A stretch of DNA of 64,000 nucleotides from Romboutsia ilealis (lineage in GTDB: Bacteria > Bacillota > Clostridia > Peptostreptococcales > Peptostreptococcaceae), in the NCBI RefSeq assembly GCF_900015215.1, contig NZ_LN555523.1, positions 668,912 to 732,911 on the forward strand, given 5' to 3'. A model generated the notes under the pieces. The model was not told the DNA's origin and did not search any database. It saw only the letters and a list, made by a program, of their open reading frames with translations. The translations under genes were made by a program, and so were the position numbers. Positions within the stretch are counted from its first letter, which is position 1. Each line of letters opens with the position of its first letter. Below, piece by piece: positions 8,431-17,223 of the stretch.

Positions 8431-9567
8431 ATGAGAGCATTATTATTTAGAATCATTTATTTTTTTATATTCTTTGGAACCTCTACTATAGCTGGAATGT
8501 TGATTCCATTTTTACAATACAAAGGATTTTATCCCATACAAACAGGAAGTTTAATTAGCTTGTTTACTTTAAGCGGTTTAATAGGTCTTTTTTCCGTTGG
8601 ATATTTTTGTGATAAGCTTAAAACTATAAAAAAAGTATTATTTCCATCACTTATAATAACGACTATTACAGGAACTATAGCAATTTTATTTAATAAAGGT
8701 ATAGCATTTTACTTAGGATTTTTTTTAATGGGATTATTTAATGCTATGTTAGGGCCACTTTGCGATAGTTGGATTATGGAGAGTAGTGATGATATAAAAT
8801 CCAAGTTTGGCCAACTAAGAGCTTTTGGTTCTGTAGGCTGGGCATTTGGAGTTTTAATCGTAGGTTTTGTTATTTCAAATTTAGGATATAAATATGTAGT
8901 ATATATATATATGGGAGCACTTCTAGTTGGAATAATTTGCGCATTTAGATTAAAGGATGTAGCCAAAAGTTATGAAGGAAGTATGAGTTTTAAACTTTTA
9001 TTAACAAATAAAGACTATATATTTATAGTAGTTACACTTTTAATTATATGTATAGGATTTAGAGGATATTTACAATTACTACCTTACGGGATAGAGAGAA
9101 TTGGAGGGGATACATCAAACTTGGGTATATATAATTTTATATGTTCAGTAAGTGAAATAGTTATGCTAATACTTTGTAGTAAGATAATGCATAAACTAAG
9201 TCCAGATAAATTGATTATATTATCTCCTATAGCAGTATTTATACAAATGTCAGTACTTTATTTCATACCCAATATTTATGCTATATATTTAAGTGGATTA
9301 CTTCAAATATTTACATATCCAATTATTCTTATGGTAGGAAGAACTATGATAGATAGAGTGTGTCCTGCAAATTTAAAAACAACTTCTCAGCTTATGGGAT
9401 TTGCTATGTTTAATAGCTTAGGAGTTATTATTGGTTCTTTTGTAGTTGGTTTTTTAATAGAATATTTAAAAATTGATAGAGCTATTCTTGTTATGATGGG
9501 AGTAGCACTTTTAGGAGTTTTATGCGCCATATTTTATGATAGAAAAACAAAGGATAAGACTATATAA
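8431..9567 (+). CDS. MFS transporter (LacY/nucleoside-symporter-like)
   Basis: Membrane protein of 379 residues with about 12 hydrophobic segments. The N-terminal half carries SLISLFTLSGLIGLFSVGYF with the short DKLKTIKK loop, the usual MFS loop between helices 2 and 3, and the region GQLRAFGSVGWAFG resembles the LacY and nucleoside:H+ symporter branch (MFS_1-like). Substrate unknown. ATG 8431 is preferred over ATG 8425 because GGAGG (8420-8424) needs the wider spacing. It stands alone between repeat copy 2 and a weak hairpin. Confidence 0.82.
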   Translation: MRALLFRIIYFFIFFGTSTIAGMLIPFLQYKGFYPIQTGSLISLFTLSGLIGLFSVGYFCDKLKTIKKVLFPSLIITTITGTIAILFNKGIAFYLGFFLMGLFNAMLGPLCDSWIMESSDDIKSKFGQLRAFGSVGWAFGVLIVGFVISNLGYKYVVYIYMGALLVGIICAFRLKDVAKSYEGSMSFKLLLTNKDYIFIVVTLLIICIGFRGYLQLLPYGIERIGGDTSNLGIYNFICSVSEIVMLILCSKIMHKLSPDKLIILSPIAVFIQMSVLYFIPNIYAIYLSGLLQIFTYPIILMVGRTMIDRVCPANLKTTSQLMGFAMFNSLGVIIGSFVVGFLIEYLKIDRAILVMMGVALLGVLCAIFYDRKTKDKTI

Positions 9568-9602
9568 TAGTATAGATGTAAGATATAAACTAATAATAAA
9601 AA

Positions 9603-9648
9603 ATATTTATATATAATTTTAGAAATTTTCTAGAATAATATATAAATA
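9603..9648 (+). terminator. Possible terminator after MFS gene
   Basis: TATTTATATAT pairs with ATATATAAATA around an AT-rich loop. It has no clear T-run, so it may only be a stability hairpin. Confidence 0.35.
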
Positions 9649-9686
9649 TGGTTATACAAGAATAATTATCGTTATTAATATAAATA

Positions 9687-9731
9687 ATAACCTCCTAAAA
9701 CTTACTAAGTAAGAAGCTTTAGGAGGTTATA
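9687..9731 (+). promoter_or_regulatory. Hairpin that buries a ribosome binding site
   Basis: AATAACCTCCTAAA pairs with TTTAGGAGGTTAT, and the loop contains the palindrome CTTACTAAGTAAG. The right arm holds AGGAGG followed 8 nt later by ATG 9734. Such a stem would block translation of the small reading frame behind it; it could equally be a terminator-like relic. Confidence 0.5.
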
Positions 9732-9733
9732 TT

Positions 9734-9979
9734 ATGTTATTTGAAAATATTAAATTAAAAATAGAATATATAGAAGAATGCATAGATAATGATGTTAATA
9801 GAAGTTTTGTATTTACTGTAAATATAAAAGATTTTGACACACTTCTATTGAACTTAGTTTATGATTTAGAAGAAGATATTATAGTTAAAATTATTCTATT
9901 GATGTTGCTGTGTATCCTAAATCTGCGATTACAGCTTTTATTTGCTCATCAGATATGCTATCATCAACTTCAATTGTAG
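9734..9979 (+). pseudogene. Possible truncated small gene overlapping copZ
   Basis: A reading frame of 81 codons starts behind a perfect AGGAGG. The first 53 residues (acidic, with DLEEDIIVKI) look like ordinary coding sequence. From about 9891 it runs antisense through copZ, and its last part is most unlikely to be a true C terminus. It looks like the 5' part of a gene cut off where copZ begins. I do not recognise the family. Confidence 0.3.
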
Positions 9980-10106
9980 CATACTTATTTTCTAGGTTGA
10001 CTTCTATTACTTTAATTCCTTGTATATCTTCAGTTAGAGCATCTTTAATATGTTTTACACAATTTCCACAACTCATTCCTTCTATTTTAAATTTTTTTCT
10101 AGTCAT
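9891..10106 (-). CDS. copZ: Copper chaperone CopZ-like HMA-domain protein
   Basis: Single heavy-metal-associated domain of 71 residues. The metal site is GMSCGNC near residue 11, and the fold pattern IKVIEVNLENKYATIEVDD with AVIADLGYTAT at the C terminus matches CopZ. It would carry Cu(I) to the CopA-type ATPase; that gene lies 47 kb away at 56987. ATG 10106 is taken as start because AAGGAGG lies 8 nt before it; an in-frame TTG two codons upstream is too close to the ribosome binding site. Confidence 0.85.
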   Translation of the reverse strand: MTRKKFKIEGMSCGNCVKHIKDALTEDIQGIKVIEVNLENKYATIEVDDSISDEQIKAVIADLGYTATSIE

Positions 10107-10274
10107 ATACAAATCCTCCTTATATAAGATATAAATATTATTCCATTTTATAAGAAATTTATATATACAAAATGTTTAATGATGATATTACTTAAGTTGA
10201 TTTTAAAGGTAACAATATAAAATAGATGACATAATATATAAAAATAGTATATTTAAATGGGGAGGATAATTTAT

Positions 10275-10889
10275 ATGGATTGTTTTAAGATAGAGGAAAA
10301 CAAAGGATTAATTAGATATTTGAATGTTTTACCTTCACAACAAGCAGTTGATGTATATGTTGATAATAAGCTTTTATATTCAGATATAAAATATAAAGAT
10401 TTTACACCATATGTATATATGGAAAATAGACCATATAAAATTGACATAAATGAAGCTGGTACAAAAAATATCTTAATAAGAACAACATTTAGATTACCGG
10501 ATGAAGATTTATTTACATTAGCAATTACAGGAAATATTGGTCAAGAATCTTTAATAATTATAGATGAAGATATAGAACAAAAAATATCAAATACTCAAGC
10601 TATACAGAGATTTGTAAATCTATCACCAGGCTTACCAATAGCAGATGTTTTCTATGATGATAAGCCTGTAGTAGATAATATAGATTATAGAGATCAAACA
10701 CTATATGAATATTTAAATCCAGGACAATATACTGTATCAGTAAGAGGTAACTTAACTGGAGAGAACATAGTAAAATCAAATATTCAATTTAAGGCAGATA
10801 GAATATACTCAATATATATAATTGGAAATCCGCCTAATGTAGAACTTTTACAATCAGTAGACGGAAATACCTATGCATGTCCACAATAG
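10275..10889 (+). CDS. DUF4397 domain protein
   Basis: Protein of 204 residues with two DUF4397-like units. The first begins GLIRYLNVLPSQQAVDVYVD and the second RFVNLSPGLPIADVFYDD, each followed by a YxxYT-type strand pattern. DUF4397 proteins are beta-sandwich proteins of unknown function, often exported; here no signal peptide is visible. ATG 10275 has GGGGAGGA 8 nt upstream, so the in-frame ATG at 10257, which lies upstream of that site, is not the start. Monocistronic as far as can be seen. Confidence 0.75.
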   Translation: MDCFKIEENKGLIRYLNVLPSQQAVDVYVDNKLLYSDIKYKDFTPYVYMENRPYKIDINEAGTKNILIRTTFRLPDEDLFTLAITGNIGQESLIIIDEDIEQKISNTQAIQRFVNLSPGLPIADVFYDDKPVVDNIDYRDQTLYEYLNPGQYTVSVRGNLTGENIVKSNIQFKADRIYSIYIIGNPPNVELLQSVDGNTYACPQ

Positions 10890-10902
10890 ATAATATATAT
10901 GT

Positions 10903-11133
10903 AAAAGTTCATAAAGATAATATAAAAATTCATGTGAAAGATAATGGTTTAAATTATATATTTGAAAGATTTTATAGAGTAGATAAATCTAGAAGTAAAA
11001 AGACTGGTGGTATAGGGGAGGTATTACTATAGTGAAGTCTATAGTAGATTTGCATAATGGAAATATAGAGGTTAAAAGTAAACTAAATGAAGGAAGCGAG
11101 TTTATAGTGACACTTCCAAAGTTAAATTTATAA
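10903..11133 (+). pseudogene. Histidine kinase, C-terminal fragment with frameshift
   Basis: The stretch reads HVKDNGLNYIFERFYRVDKS then RSKKTGGIG, the N and G boxes of a HATPase domain. A stop follows in that frame, and the other frame continues as VKSIVDLHNGNIEVKS and ends GSEFIVTLPKLNL. This is the last quarter of a sensor kinase with at least one frameshift at about 11018-11028 and no front half. No start or ribosome site belongs to it. It is a decayed remnant directly after the DUF4397 gene. Confidence 0.75.
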
Positions 11134-11138
11134 GATGC

Positions 11139-11176
11139 ACACAAAAATAATCCTACAAATAGGATTATTTTTGTGT
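11139..11176 (+). terminator. Strong bidirectional terminator
   Basis: Seventeen-base perfect stem (ACACAAAAATAATCCTA with its complement) around a four-base loop, A-rich before and T-rich within the right arm. It lies between the kinase remnant and the convergent exchanger gene. Confidence 0.8.
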
Positions 11177-11205
11177 ATTAGAAAATTATATGAATAAAAG
11201 TGATT

Positions 11206-12198
11206 TTAAGCTATAAATATTAAATATCCCATATATCCAAAGTATAGTAATGATAAAGTTATACTTTCAAACTTGCTAATATCATTTTTTCTATATGCGT
11301 AAAAATAAACTAATATCGTAGATAAAATCATTATAGCTCCATTTATTATTAATTTAGGATCTACTGTCATTGGGGAAATTAAAGCTGAAGCACCAATAAC
11401 AAATAGTATGTTAAATATATTAGAACCGAGGACATTACCTAAAGCTAAATCACTTTCACCCTTAGTAGCAGCTATAATTGATGTTACAAATTCAGGAAGG
11501 GAAGTACCTATTGAAACAATTGTAAGACCTATTAATTGATCATTAACACCAAAGCTGCTGGCAATATTTGATGCTGAATCTACAACTAAATTTCCACCAA
11601 AGATTATTGCAGCTATACCAATTACTGAGATTAATATAGATTTAATCATAGTGTTACTTTTTTCTATAGATTTAATATTACTCATATCAAGATCAGCAGA
11701 AGTTTCTGTATCATATAAGCTTTCTTTTCTATTTTTCATAGCAGAATTTATTAAGTAATATAAGAAAACTATAAATAAAATTAATAAAATTATACCATCT
11801 ATACGATTGATAGTATTAATAGATGAATTGAAAAGTAATATATCAGAAGATAATATAATTAAGATTATAGATATTAAAAGAGTAAATGGAAATTCTCTAG
11901 ATAATATTGATTTTTCAACCAGTAAAGGCTTGATAATACCAGATGCACCGATAACCATTAATAAATTAAATATATTAGAACCTATAACATTACCTATTGC
12001 CATACCATTTTGACCATTTATAGAAGCTGTAATGCTTACAGCAGCTTCTGGTGCACTGGTTCCGAATGCAACTATTGTAAGTCCTATAATAAGCGATGGT
12101 ATTCTTAGTTTTTTTGCTATATTTGAAGAGCCATCAACGAAGTAATCTGCACCTTTAACAAGTAGAACAAAACCAATTAACAATAAAATATAATTCAA
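11206..12198 (-). CDS. CaCA-family cation exchanger, probable Mn2+ (or Ca2+) exporter
   Basis: Membrane protein of 330 residues with two inverted repeats typical of the Ca2+:cation antiporter (YrbG-like) family. The alpha motifs are VAFGTSAPEAAVSI near residue 43 and VSIGTSLPEFVTSI near residue 228, each followed by GNVIGSNIFN or GNVLGSNIFN. The family exchanges Ca2+ or Na+; control by a yybP-ykoY riboswitch suggests that Mn2+ is exported here. The start is TTG at 12198, 9 nt after GGAGG; the ATG closer to that site is out of frame. Confidence 0.85.
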   Translation of the reverse strand: MNYILLLIGFVLLVKGADYFVDGSSNIAKKLRIPSLIIGLTIVAFGTSAPEAAVSITASINGQNGMAIGNVIGSNIFNLLMVIGASGIIKPLLVEKSILSREFPFTLLISIILIILSSDILLFNSSINTINRIDGIILLILFIVFLYYLINSAMKNRKESLYDTETSADLDMSNIKSIEKSNTMIKSILISVIGIAAIIFGGNLVVDSASNIASSFGVNDQLIGLTIVSIGTSLPEFVTSIIAATKGESDLALGNVLGSNIFNILFVIGASALISPMTVDPKLIINGAIMILSTILVYFYAYRKNDISKFESITLSLLYFGYMGYLIFIA

Positions 12199-12228
12199 AA
12201 TTCATACCTCCAAAATTATTTTTATAAT

Positions 12229-12284
12229 TAAAAAAGACCTCCTAAAATAGAAAGATATAAAATATCTAACTATTTTGAAGGTCT
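12229..12284 (-). terminator. Riboswitch expression-platform terminator
   Basis: On the minus strand AGACCTTCAAAATAG pairs with CTATTTTAGGAGGTCT and is followed by TTTTTT. AGACCTTC is shared with the aptamer P1 stem, the usual arrangement for mutually exclusive folding. Confidence 0.85.
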
Positions 12285-12385
12285 TGCTATCAAGTACAAA
12301 AACTTGTTAATCAACCGAGTGTTTTTAAACACTGAATTGACGACTGATTAACACTAAAAGTGTAAGCTACTCCCCTTCAGGGATT
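12231..12385 (-). promoter_or_regulatory. yybP-ykoY (Mn2+) riboswitch with terminator
   Basis: Read on the minus strand, the leader holds the aptamer landmarks in order: GAAGGGGAGTAGC, then AGTCGTCAATTCAG, then TCGGTTGATTAAC, then TAGCAAGACCTTC. These match the two conserved loops (GGGGAGUA and GCAAGACC) and the P1 stem of the yybP-ykoY class, whose ligand is Mn2+. The aptamer spans about 12275-12385. The 3' side of P1 also starts the downstream terminator stem, so ligand binding should prevent termination and switch the exchanger on. Confidence 0.92.
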
Positions 12386-12489
12386 TAATTAATTATATAA
12401 TCATTATATGATTAAGGTTACAAAAAGATAATAAAAATTTGAATTTAAAAATAATTTATTTTTGTTTTAGCATTTAGTATTTATTTCAT

Positions 12490-12518
12490 AAAATAAGCTG
12501 TATTTGGATCGATGTCAA
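12490..12518 (-). promoter_or_regulatory. Candidate promoter for the riboswitch transcript
   Basis: On the minus strand TTGACA is followed after 17 nt by TATTTT, about 100 nt upstream of the aptamer. The -35 is perfect, the -10 is weak. Confidence 0.4.
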
Positions 12519-12647
12519 TATTTTAGACACGTCCTTTTTAATCTACCTATATTATAATTAGTTCGATTAATTGTGTCTATATACTTATACTAACATCAGT
12601 CCTGCAATTAAAAATCTTATAAATGAATAATTTAAGTAATGTTTATT

Positions 12648-12678
12648 AAAACCGTATCAAAGTAAATGATACGGTTTT
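12648..12678 (+). terminator. Orphan terminator hairpin
   Basis: AAAACCGTATCA pairs perfectly with TGATACGGTTTT. No gene is seen just before it on either strand; its sequence resembles the terminator after the LRR gene at 16002. Confidence 0.6.
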
Positions 12679-12990
12679 ATAATATTTCCATCAAAGGAGA
12701 CTACAAAAAAATTATTAATTACACTTGATAATAATATGACAAAAATACAGATTTTAAATAAATTTTATTATATTTTTTTAAAATAAGAAACAATAAGAAA
12801 CAATTTGGCGATATAATCATAAATATAAAATAAGGTAAACAATATCAACTTAATATGTAAAGTTAAGTCTATTATACTTAATAATTTTTTAATATATAAA
12901 TAGCTATGATAAAAAATTATTCTATAAATATTAATAAAGATAAATAATACCAAATTAAGCTTATAAATATATGCATGGAGATGGTATAAC

Positions 12991-15984
12991 ATGACAGCTA
13001 TAAATGAAGTTATAACTATACCAGATAAAGGTTTAGAAGAGGCTATAAAATATGAATTAAATCTAAACAAAAATTGTGAAATTACAAAAGAGAATATTAA
13101 ATCACTTCGATGGTTAGATGCTTTTAATAAGGAAATTTTAGATTTAACTGGATTAGACAATGCACTAAATTTAGAAGAATTATATTTAGGATCTAATCAA
13201 ATAGAAGATATAAGTATACTATCACAACTAACTAATTTAAAAAAATTGAATTTAAGCAATAATAAAATAAAAGATATAAAAGTATTATCAGGTTTAACTA
13301 AATTGCAGAAATTGTATTTAAATAATAACGAAATAGAAGATATAAGTTTATTATCAAATTTAACTAATTTGCAATGTATAGATTTAAGTGATAATAAAAT
13401 AGAAAATATAGATGGATTGTCGAATTTAACTAATTTACAAAGATTATACGTAAGTAATAATAAAATAGAAAATATAGATTTATTATCAGAATTAAATAAT
13501 TTGAAATGGTTAAATTTAAATAATAATCGAATAAAAGATATATCTAGGTTATCAAAGCTAACCAATTTAAAGAGATTATATTTAAGCACTAATGAAATAA
13601 AAAATATAGAAGTATTATCAGAACTAAATAATTTACAATGGCTAGATTTAAGTTGTAATCCAATAGATAATATAGCAACATTAGAAAATTTAACTGCATT
13701 AAACGAATTAAATTTAAATGATACTAAAATAGATGATATATTAGTAATAAATAAATTAAAAAATTTGAAAATATTAGAGTTAAGTAATACTAAAGTAAAA
13801 GATTTATCAATATTAAATAAACTAAAAAACTTAAAGATATTAAATTTAAGTAACAATCAAATAGAGTCTATAGAGTATTTAAAAGGATTAGAACAATTAA
13901 TATGGTTGGACTTAAATAATAATCTATTAAAATTTATAGATGAATTAAAAGGATTATATAGATTAACATGGTTAGATTTAAGTAATAATCAAATAGAATG
14001 CATAGATATGTTAAAAGAACTAATAAACTTAAATGATTTAAATTTATCAAATAATAAAATAAGAGATATGAAAGGGATAGATGGCCTAGTAGGATTATTT
14101 AATTTAAACTTATCAAATAATATAGTAAGGGAGATAAAACAATTAGATATTTTAGATAATTTAAATGATTTAAATTTATCAAATAACAGAATAGAAGAAA
14201 TAAAAGGATTAGATAAGCTAAATAGATTACGTGATTTAAATCTTTCTAATAATGAAATAAGGGAGATAAAGGGATTAGATGGATTAGAAGAGCTACGTAA
14301 TTTAAATTTATCTTTTAATGAAATAAGAGAGATAAAAGGGATAGATAGGTTAAAAGAACTACGCGAATTAAATTTATCAGACAATAAAATAGTGGATATA
14401 TATGGATTAAATAGTCTAAGAAAATTAAATTCTTTAGATTTATCTTATAATAAAATAACGGAAATAGAAGGATTAGACACTTTAGAAAGATTGTATAATT
14501 TAAATTTATCTTCTAATGGAATAAAAGAAATAAAAGGATTAGATTCATTAGATGAATTACGCAAATTAAATTTATCAAATAACAAAATAGTAGATATACA
14601 GGGGCTAAAACAACTAAAAAGACTTACAAATTTAAATTTATCTTCTAATGAAATTTTTAAGATAAAAGGATTAGAAAATATAAAAAGGTTAAATAACTTA
14701 GATTTATCTTTCAACTTAATAAGAAAAATAGAAGGCTTAGATCAGTTAGTTGATTTAGTAGAGTTAAATTTATATGATAATAAAATAGATGAAATAAAAG
14801 GATTGGATAAATTACGTAAGTTAATATGTTTAAATTTAGGTAAGTTATCTGAAAATAGCAAAATAACAGAAATAAAAGGATTAGAGAAATTAATCAAATT
14901 AGAAAATTTAAATTTAAGTAAAAATAAAATAGGAAATATAATAAATTTGAAGCATAACTTAAAGTTAAAGTATTTAAATTTATCGAAAAATGAAAATATA
15001 TCGATAGAAGGAATAAAGTATTTAACTAATTTAGAAGTATTAGACTTAGGATATACAAATAGAAAAGAATTAGAAGAAGAGATACAGTTAATAACTAATT
15101 TAAAAGGATTATATTTGCGTAGTAATGAGAAAATATCAATAGAAGGAATAAAGGCGTTAACTAACTTAGAAGTATTAGACTTAGGATATACCAATATAAC
15201 AGAATTAGGAGAAGTAAAAAATCTAGTTAACTTAAAAGAATTATATTTGTATAATAATAAGTTAGTATCAATAGAAGGTATAGAAAATCTAAATAAATTA
15301 GAAATATTAGATTTAAGTAGTAATCAAATTGAAAAATTAGAAGATATAAAAGGATTGGATAACTTAAAATGCATAGATAAGTTAAAAGGTTTAGATTTAA
15401 GCTACAATAAAATAATATCAATAGAAGGTATAAAAGGGTTATATAAGTTAGAAAACTTATATTTAAGAAATAATCAGATAGAAAAAATAGATAATATAAA
15501 AGATTTATGTAACTTAAAAATTCTAGATTTAAGTAATAATAAAATAACATCAATGAATGGAATTGAAAGTTTGCATAAATTAAATGAATTGTATTTGATG
15601 AATAATCAAATAAATAAATTATGTAACTTAAATGACTTATTAAATCTAGAATACTTGATATTATATAAAAATAAGATAAGTGATATATCTAAAATCCCTA
15701 TGAAAATAAAATATATAGATTTAGGAGAACAAGAAATAAATTTAAAATACTATAAAAATGATGAAAATAAATATTCTTTAAATCTAAGTTTTATAAAATT
15801 ACGAGATAATGATGAGTTAGATATAGATTATATATTACAAAATGGAGAATATGATAATTATACAAAAATAATGACTTGGGAAAATTTATCTACAGATAAA
15901 TTACAATTTGAATTTAATAATATTGAAGATGAGTGGATAAACTTTAGTGGAATAGTTAACATACGTTTAGTAGATGAAATATAA
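12991..15984 (+). CDS. Giant leucine-rich-repeat protein, internalin-like cap, no signal peptide
   Basis: Protein of 997 residues. Residues 1-50 resemble the internalin N cap (TIPDKGLEEAIKYELN, then KENIKSLRWLDA). From about residue 53 to 905 it is an almost unbroken row of 22-residue SDS22-type repeats (pattern LxxLxxLxLSxNxIxxIxxL), roughly 38-40 units. The last 90 residues form a different, acidic domain. No signal peptide, LPxTG motif or membrane segment is seen, and a stop codon eight codons upstream rules out a longer N terminus. It is therefore probably cytoplasmic, or exported by another route. Function unknown. Confidence 0.85.
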   Translation: MTAINEVITIPDKGLEEAIKYELNLNKNCEITKENIKSLRWLDAFNKEILDLTGLDNALNLEELYLGSNQIEDISILSQLTNLKKLNLSNNKIKDIKVLSGLTKLQKLYLNNNEIEDISLLSNLTNLQCIDLSDNKIENIDGLSNLTNLQRLYVSNNKIENIDLLSELNNLKWLNLNNNRIKDISRLSKLTNLKRLYLSTNEIKNIEVLSELNNLQWLDLSCNPIDNIATLENLTALNELNLNDTKIDDILVINKLKNLKILELSNTKVKDLSILNKLKNLKILNLSNNQIESIEYLKGLEQLIWLDLNNNLLKFIDELKGLYRLTWLDLSNNQIECIDMLKELINLNDLNLSNNKIRDMKGIDGLVGLFNLNLSNNIVREIKQLDILDNLNDLNLSNNRIEEIKGLDKLNRLRDLNLSNNEIREIKGLDGLEELRNLNLSFNEIREIKGIDRLKELRELNLSDNKIVDIYGLNSLRKLNSLDLSYNKITEIEGLDTLERLYNLNLSSNGIKEIKGLDSLDELRKLNLSNNKIVDIQGLKQLKRLTNLNLSSNEIFKIKGLENIKRLNNLDLSFNLIRKIEGLDQLVDLVELNLYDNKIDEIKGLDKLRKLICLNLGKLSENSKITEIKGLEKLIKLENLNLSKNKIGNIINLKHNLKLKYLNLSKNENISIEGIKYLTNLEVLDLGYTNRKELEEEIQLITNLKGLYLRSNEKISIEGIKALTNLEVLDLGYTNITELGEVKNLVNLKELYLYNNKLVSIEGIENLNKLEILDLSSNQIEKLEDIKGLDNLKCIDKLKGLDLSYNKIISIEGIKGLYKLENLYLRNNQIEKIDNIKDLCNLKILDLSNNKITSMNGIESLHKLNELYLMNNQINKLCNLNDLLNLEYLILYKNKISDISKIPMKIKYIDLGEQEINLKYYKNDENKYSLNLSFIKLRDNDELDIDYILQNGEYDNYTKIMTWENLSTDKLQFEFNNIEDEWINFSGIVNIRLVDEI

Positions 15985-16001
15985 TTATTAGTATATAGAG
16001 C

Positions 16002-16035
16002 AAAAAACGTATCACAAATGAGTGATACGTTTTTT
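16002..16035 (+). terminator. Terminator after LRR gene (bidirectional)
   Basis: AAAAAACGTATCAC pairs with GTGATACGTTTTTT. A-rich and T-rich flanks let it serve the plus-strand LRR gene and possibly the convergent nitroreductase. Confidence 0.85.
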
Positions 16036-16104
16036 ATATTAGTTATTATAAAGCAGAGGAAATATAGAAAATTCAACAAAAAATAATTATACAAATTTTT
16101 AGTA

Positions 16105-16926
16105 TTATATCCAATTTATCTCTGCATCTTTTCTAGGAACAGTTCTTTTGTATTTAACATTAGGATATCCAATTACCATACAAGCAACAACCTTCTTCTT
16201 ATTATTAATCTTTAAAAGATCTAAAATCTCATTATTACCATCAGTAGCTATTTGTAAAAATCCACTATAGAAAGTACCAAGACCTAAAGCATCAACCATA
16301 AGATCCATTTTAGAAGCAGCTAGTGCACCATTTAGTTCATTATTAGCTGTTACAATTATAACTGCTGGAGCATTAAATAATAATTTATCATTTTTAATAG
16401 GATCTTCCTTATACATTTTATAAAAATATGTCCATAAAGTAGCATATCTTTTAAGATACTCTGTCTCTGGAGTTAAATTATTAAGAATATATTCTCCTTT
16501 CTTATTTAAAGCCTTAAAAGCTAAATCTTTTAATTCATCTAACTTATTTATAACAACCGTATAGCTTACATCTTGACTGTTAGTTGATGTCTGAGTAAAT
16601 CTACCAGCTTCTATAATTTTTTCTATCTTTTCTTTTTCGATTTTCTTATTCTTAAAGTTTCTAACACTTCTTCTAAATTTTATAAAGTTTAATAAGTTAT
16701 CAGAATCAATTGCAAAATCTTTCTTTTCATATTCAATAACATCATCCATATTATAATCATTTGTAGAAACTGCTTTAGTTGGGCATATTGCAACACAGTG
16801 ACCACATTTTAGACAAGATTCATTTTTTACACAAGCTTTATTATCTTTTAAAACTATATCATTTACTGGGCAATCATTTATACATTGTTTACAAGTGATG
16901 CACTTTTCTTTATTTATATTAAACAT
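16105..16926 (-). CDS. Nitroreductase with N-terminal 2[4Fe-4S] ferredoxin domain
   Basis: Protein of 273 residues. The first 60 residues carry two cluster motifs, CITCKQCINDCP and CLKCGHCVAICP. The remainder is a nitroreductase/FMN fold, with RRSVRNFKNKKIEKEKI near residue 90 and GTFYSGFLQIA near 220. Such fusions are common in Clostridia and pass electrons from ferredoxin clusters to FMN; substrates are usually unknown. Start ATG 16926 has GGAGG upstream. It faces the broken LysR gene across a 297-nt gap that shows no motif beyond AT-rich promoter-like sequence. Confidence 0.88.
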   Translation of the reverse strand: MFNINKEKCITCKQCINDCPVNDIVLKDNKACVKNESCLKCGHCVAICPTKAVSTNDYNMDDVIEYEKKDFAIDSDNLLNFIKFRRSVRNFKNKKIEKEKIEKIIEAGRFTQTSTNSQDVSYTVVINKLDELKDLAFKALNKKGEYILNNLTPETEYLKRYATLWTYFYKMYKEDPIKNDKLLFNAPAVIIVTANNELNGALAASKMDLMVDALGLGTFYSGFLQIATDGNNEILDLLKINNKKKVVACMVIGYPNVKYKRTVPRKDAEINWI

Positions 16927-17223
16927 ACTATAACCTCCGAAAATTTTAATATATAATTTATATAATTTGCATAACTTATACTTTTTATATACTAAGGTAT
17001 TATGAAATATACAATCTATTATAAATTATAATCTAATAACTATTTTTTAACGAAACAAATTTTTTTATTAGCATACAAAATATATAAAAATAATTTATAT
17101 AGATTTAATTTGAATACATTTGTTATTATAACACTATAAATTAAAGAAGGTCTAATTGTGGTTATTCATATAATAATAACTTTTAGTTATAGATTGACAA
17201 TGTTTATTACAAGGAGAATATAT

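Larger units (their letters stand above)
12400..12990. other. Gene-free stretch upstream of the LRR gene
   Basis: AT-rich, no coding pattern on either strand. Apart from the candidate minus-strand promoter and the hairpin at 12648-12678 nothing is recognisable. Confidence 0.6.

Noticed and set aside
8258..8440. Minus-strand open frame before the MFS gene
   Set aside because: AT-rich chance frame crossing the end of repeat copy 2, no ribosome site.
10903..11133. In-frame TAG near 11031 as a recoded codon
   Set aside because: The frame must also shift to reach the conserved C terminus and the front of the kinase is missing, so it is decay and not recoding.
13197..15553. Several long open frames on the minus strand inside the LRR gene
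   Set aside because: They mirror the 22-residue repeat of the plus-strand gene, have no ribosome sites and give low-complexity Phe/Leu/Ser-rich proteins; they are shadows.
12991..15984. Regular 66-bp DNA repeats that might suggest a CRISPR-like or satellite array
   Set aside because: The period is that of leucine-rich repeats in an open frame; spacing, coding bias and lack of identical repeat units exclude CRISPR.
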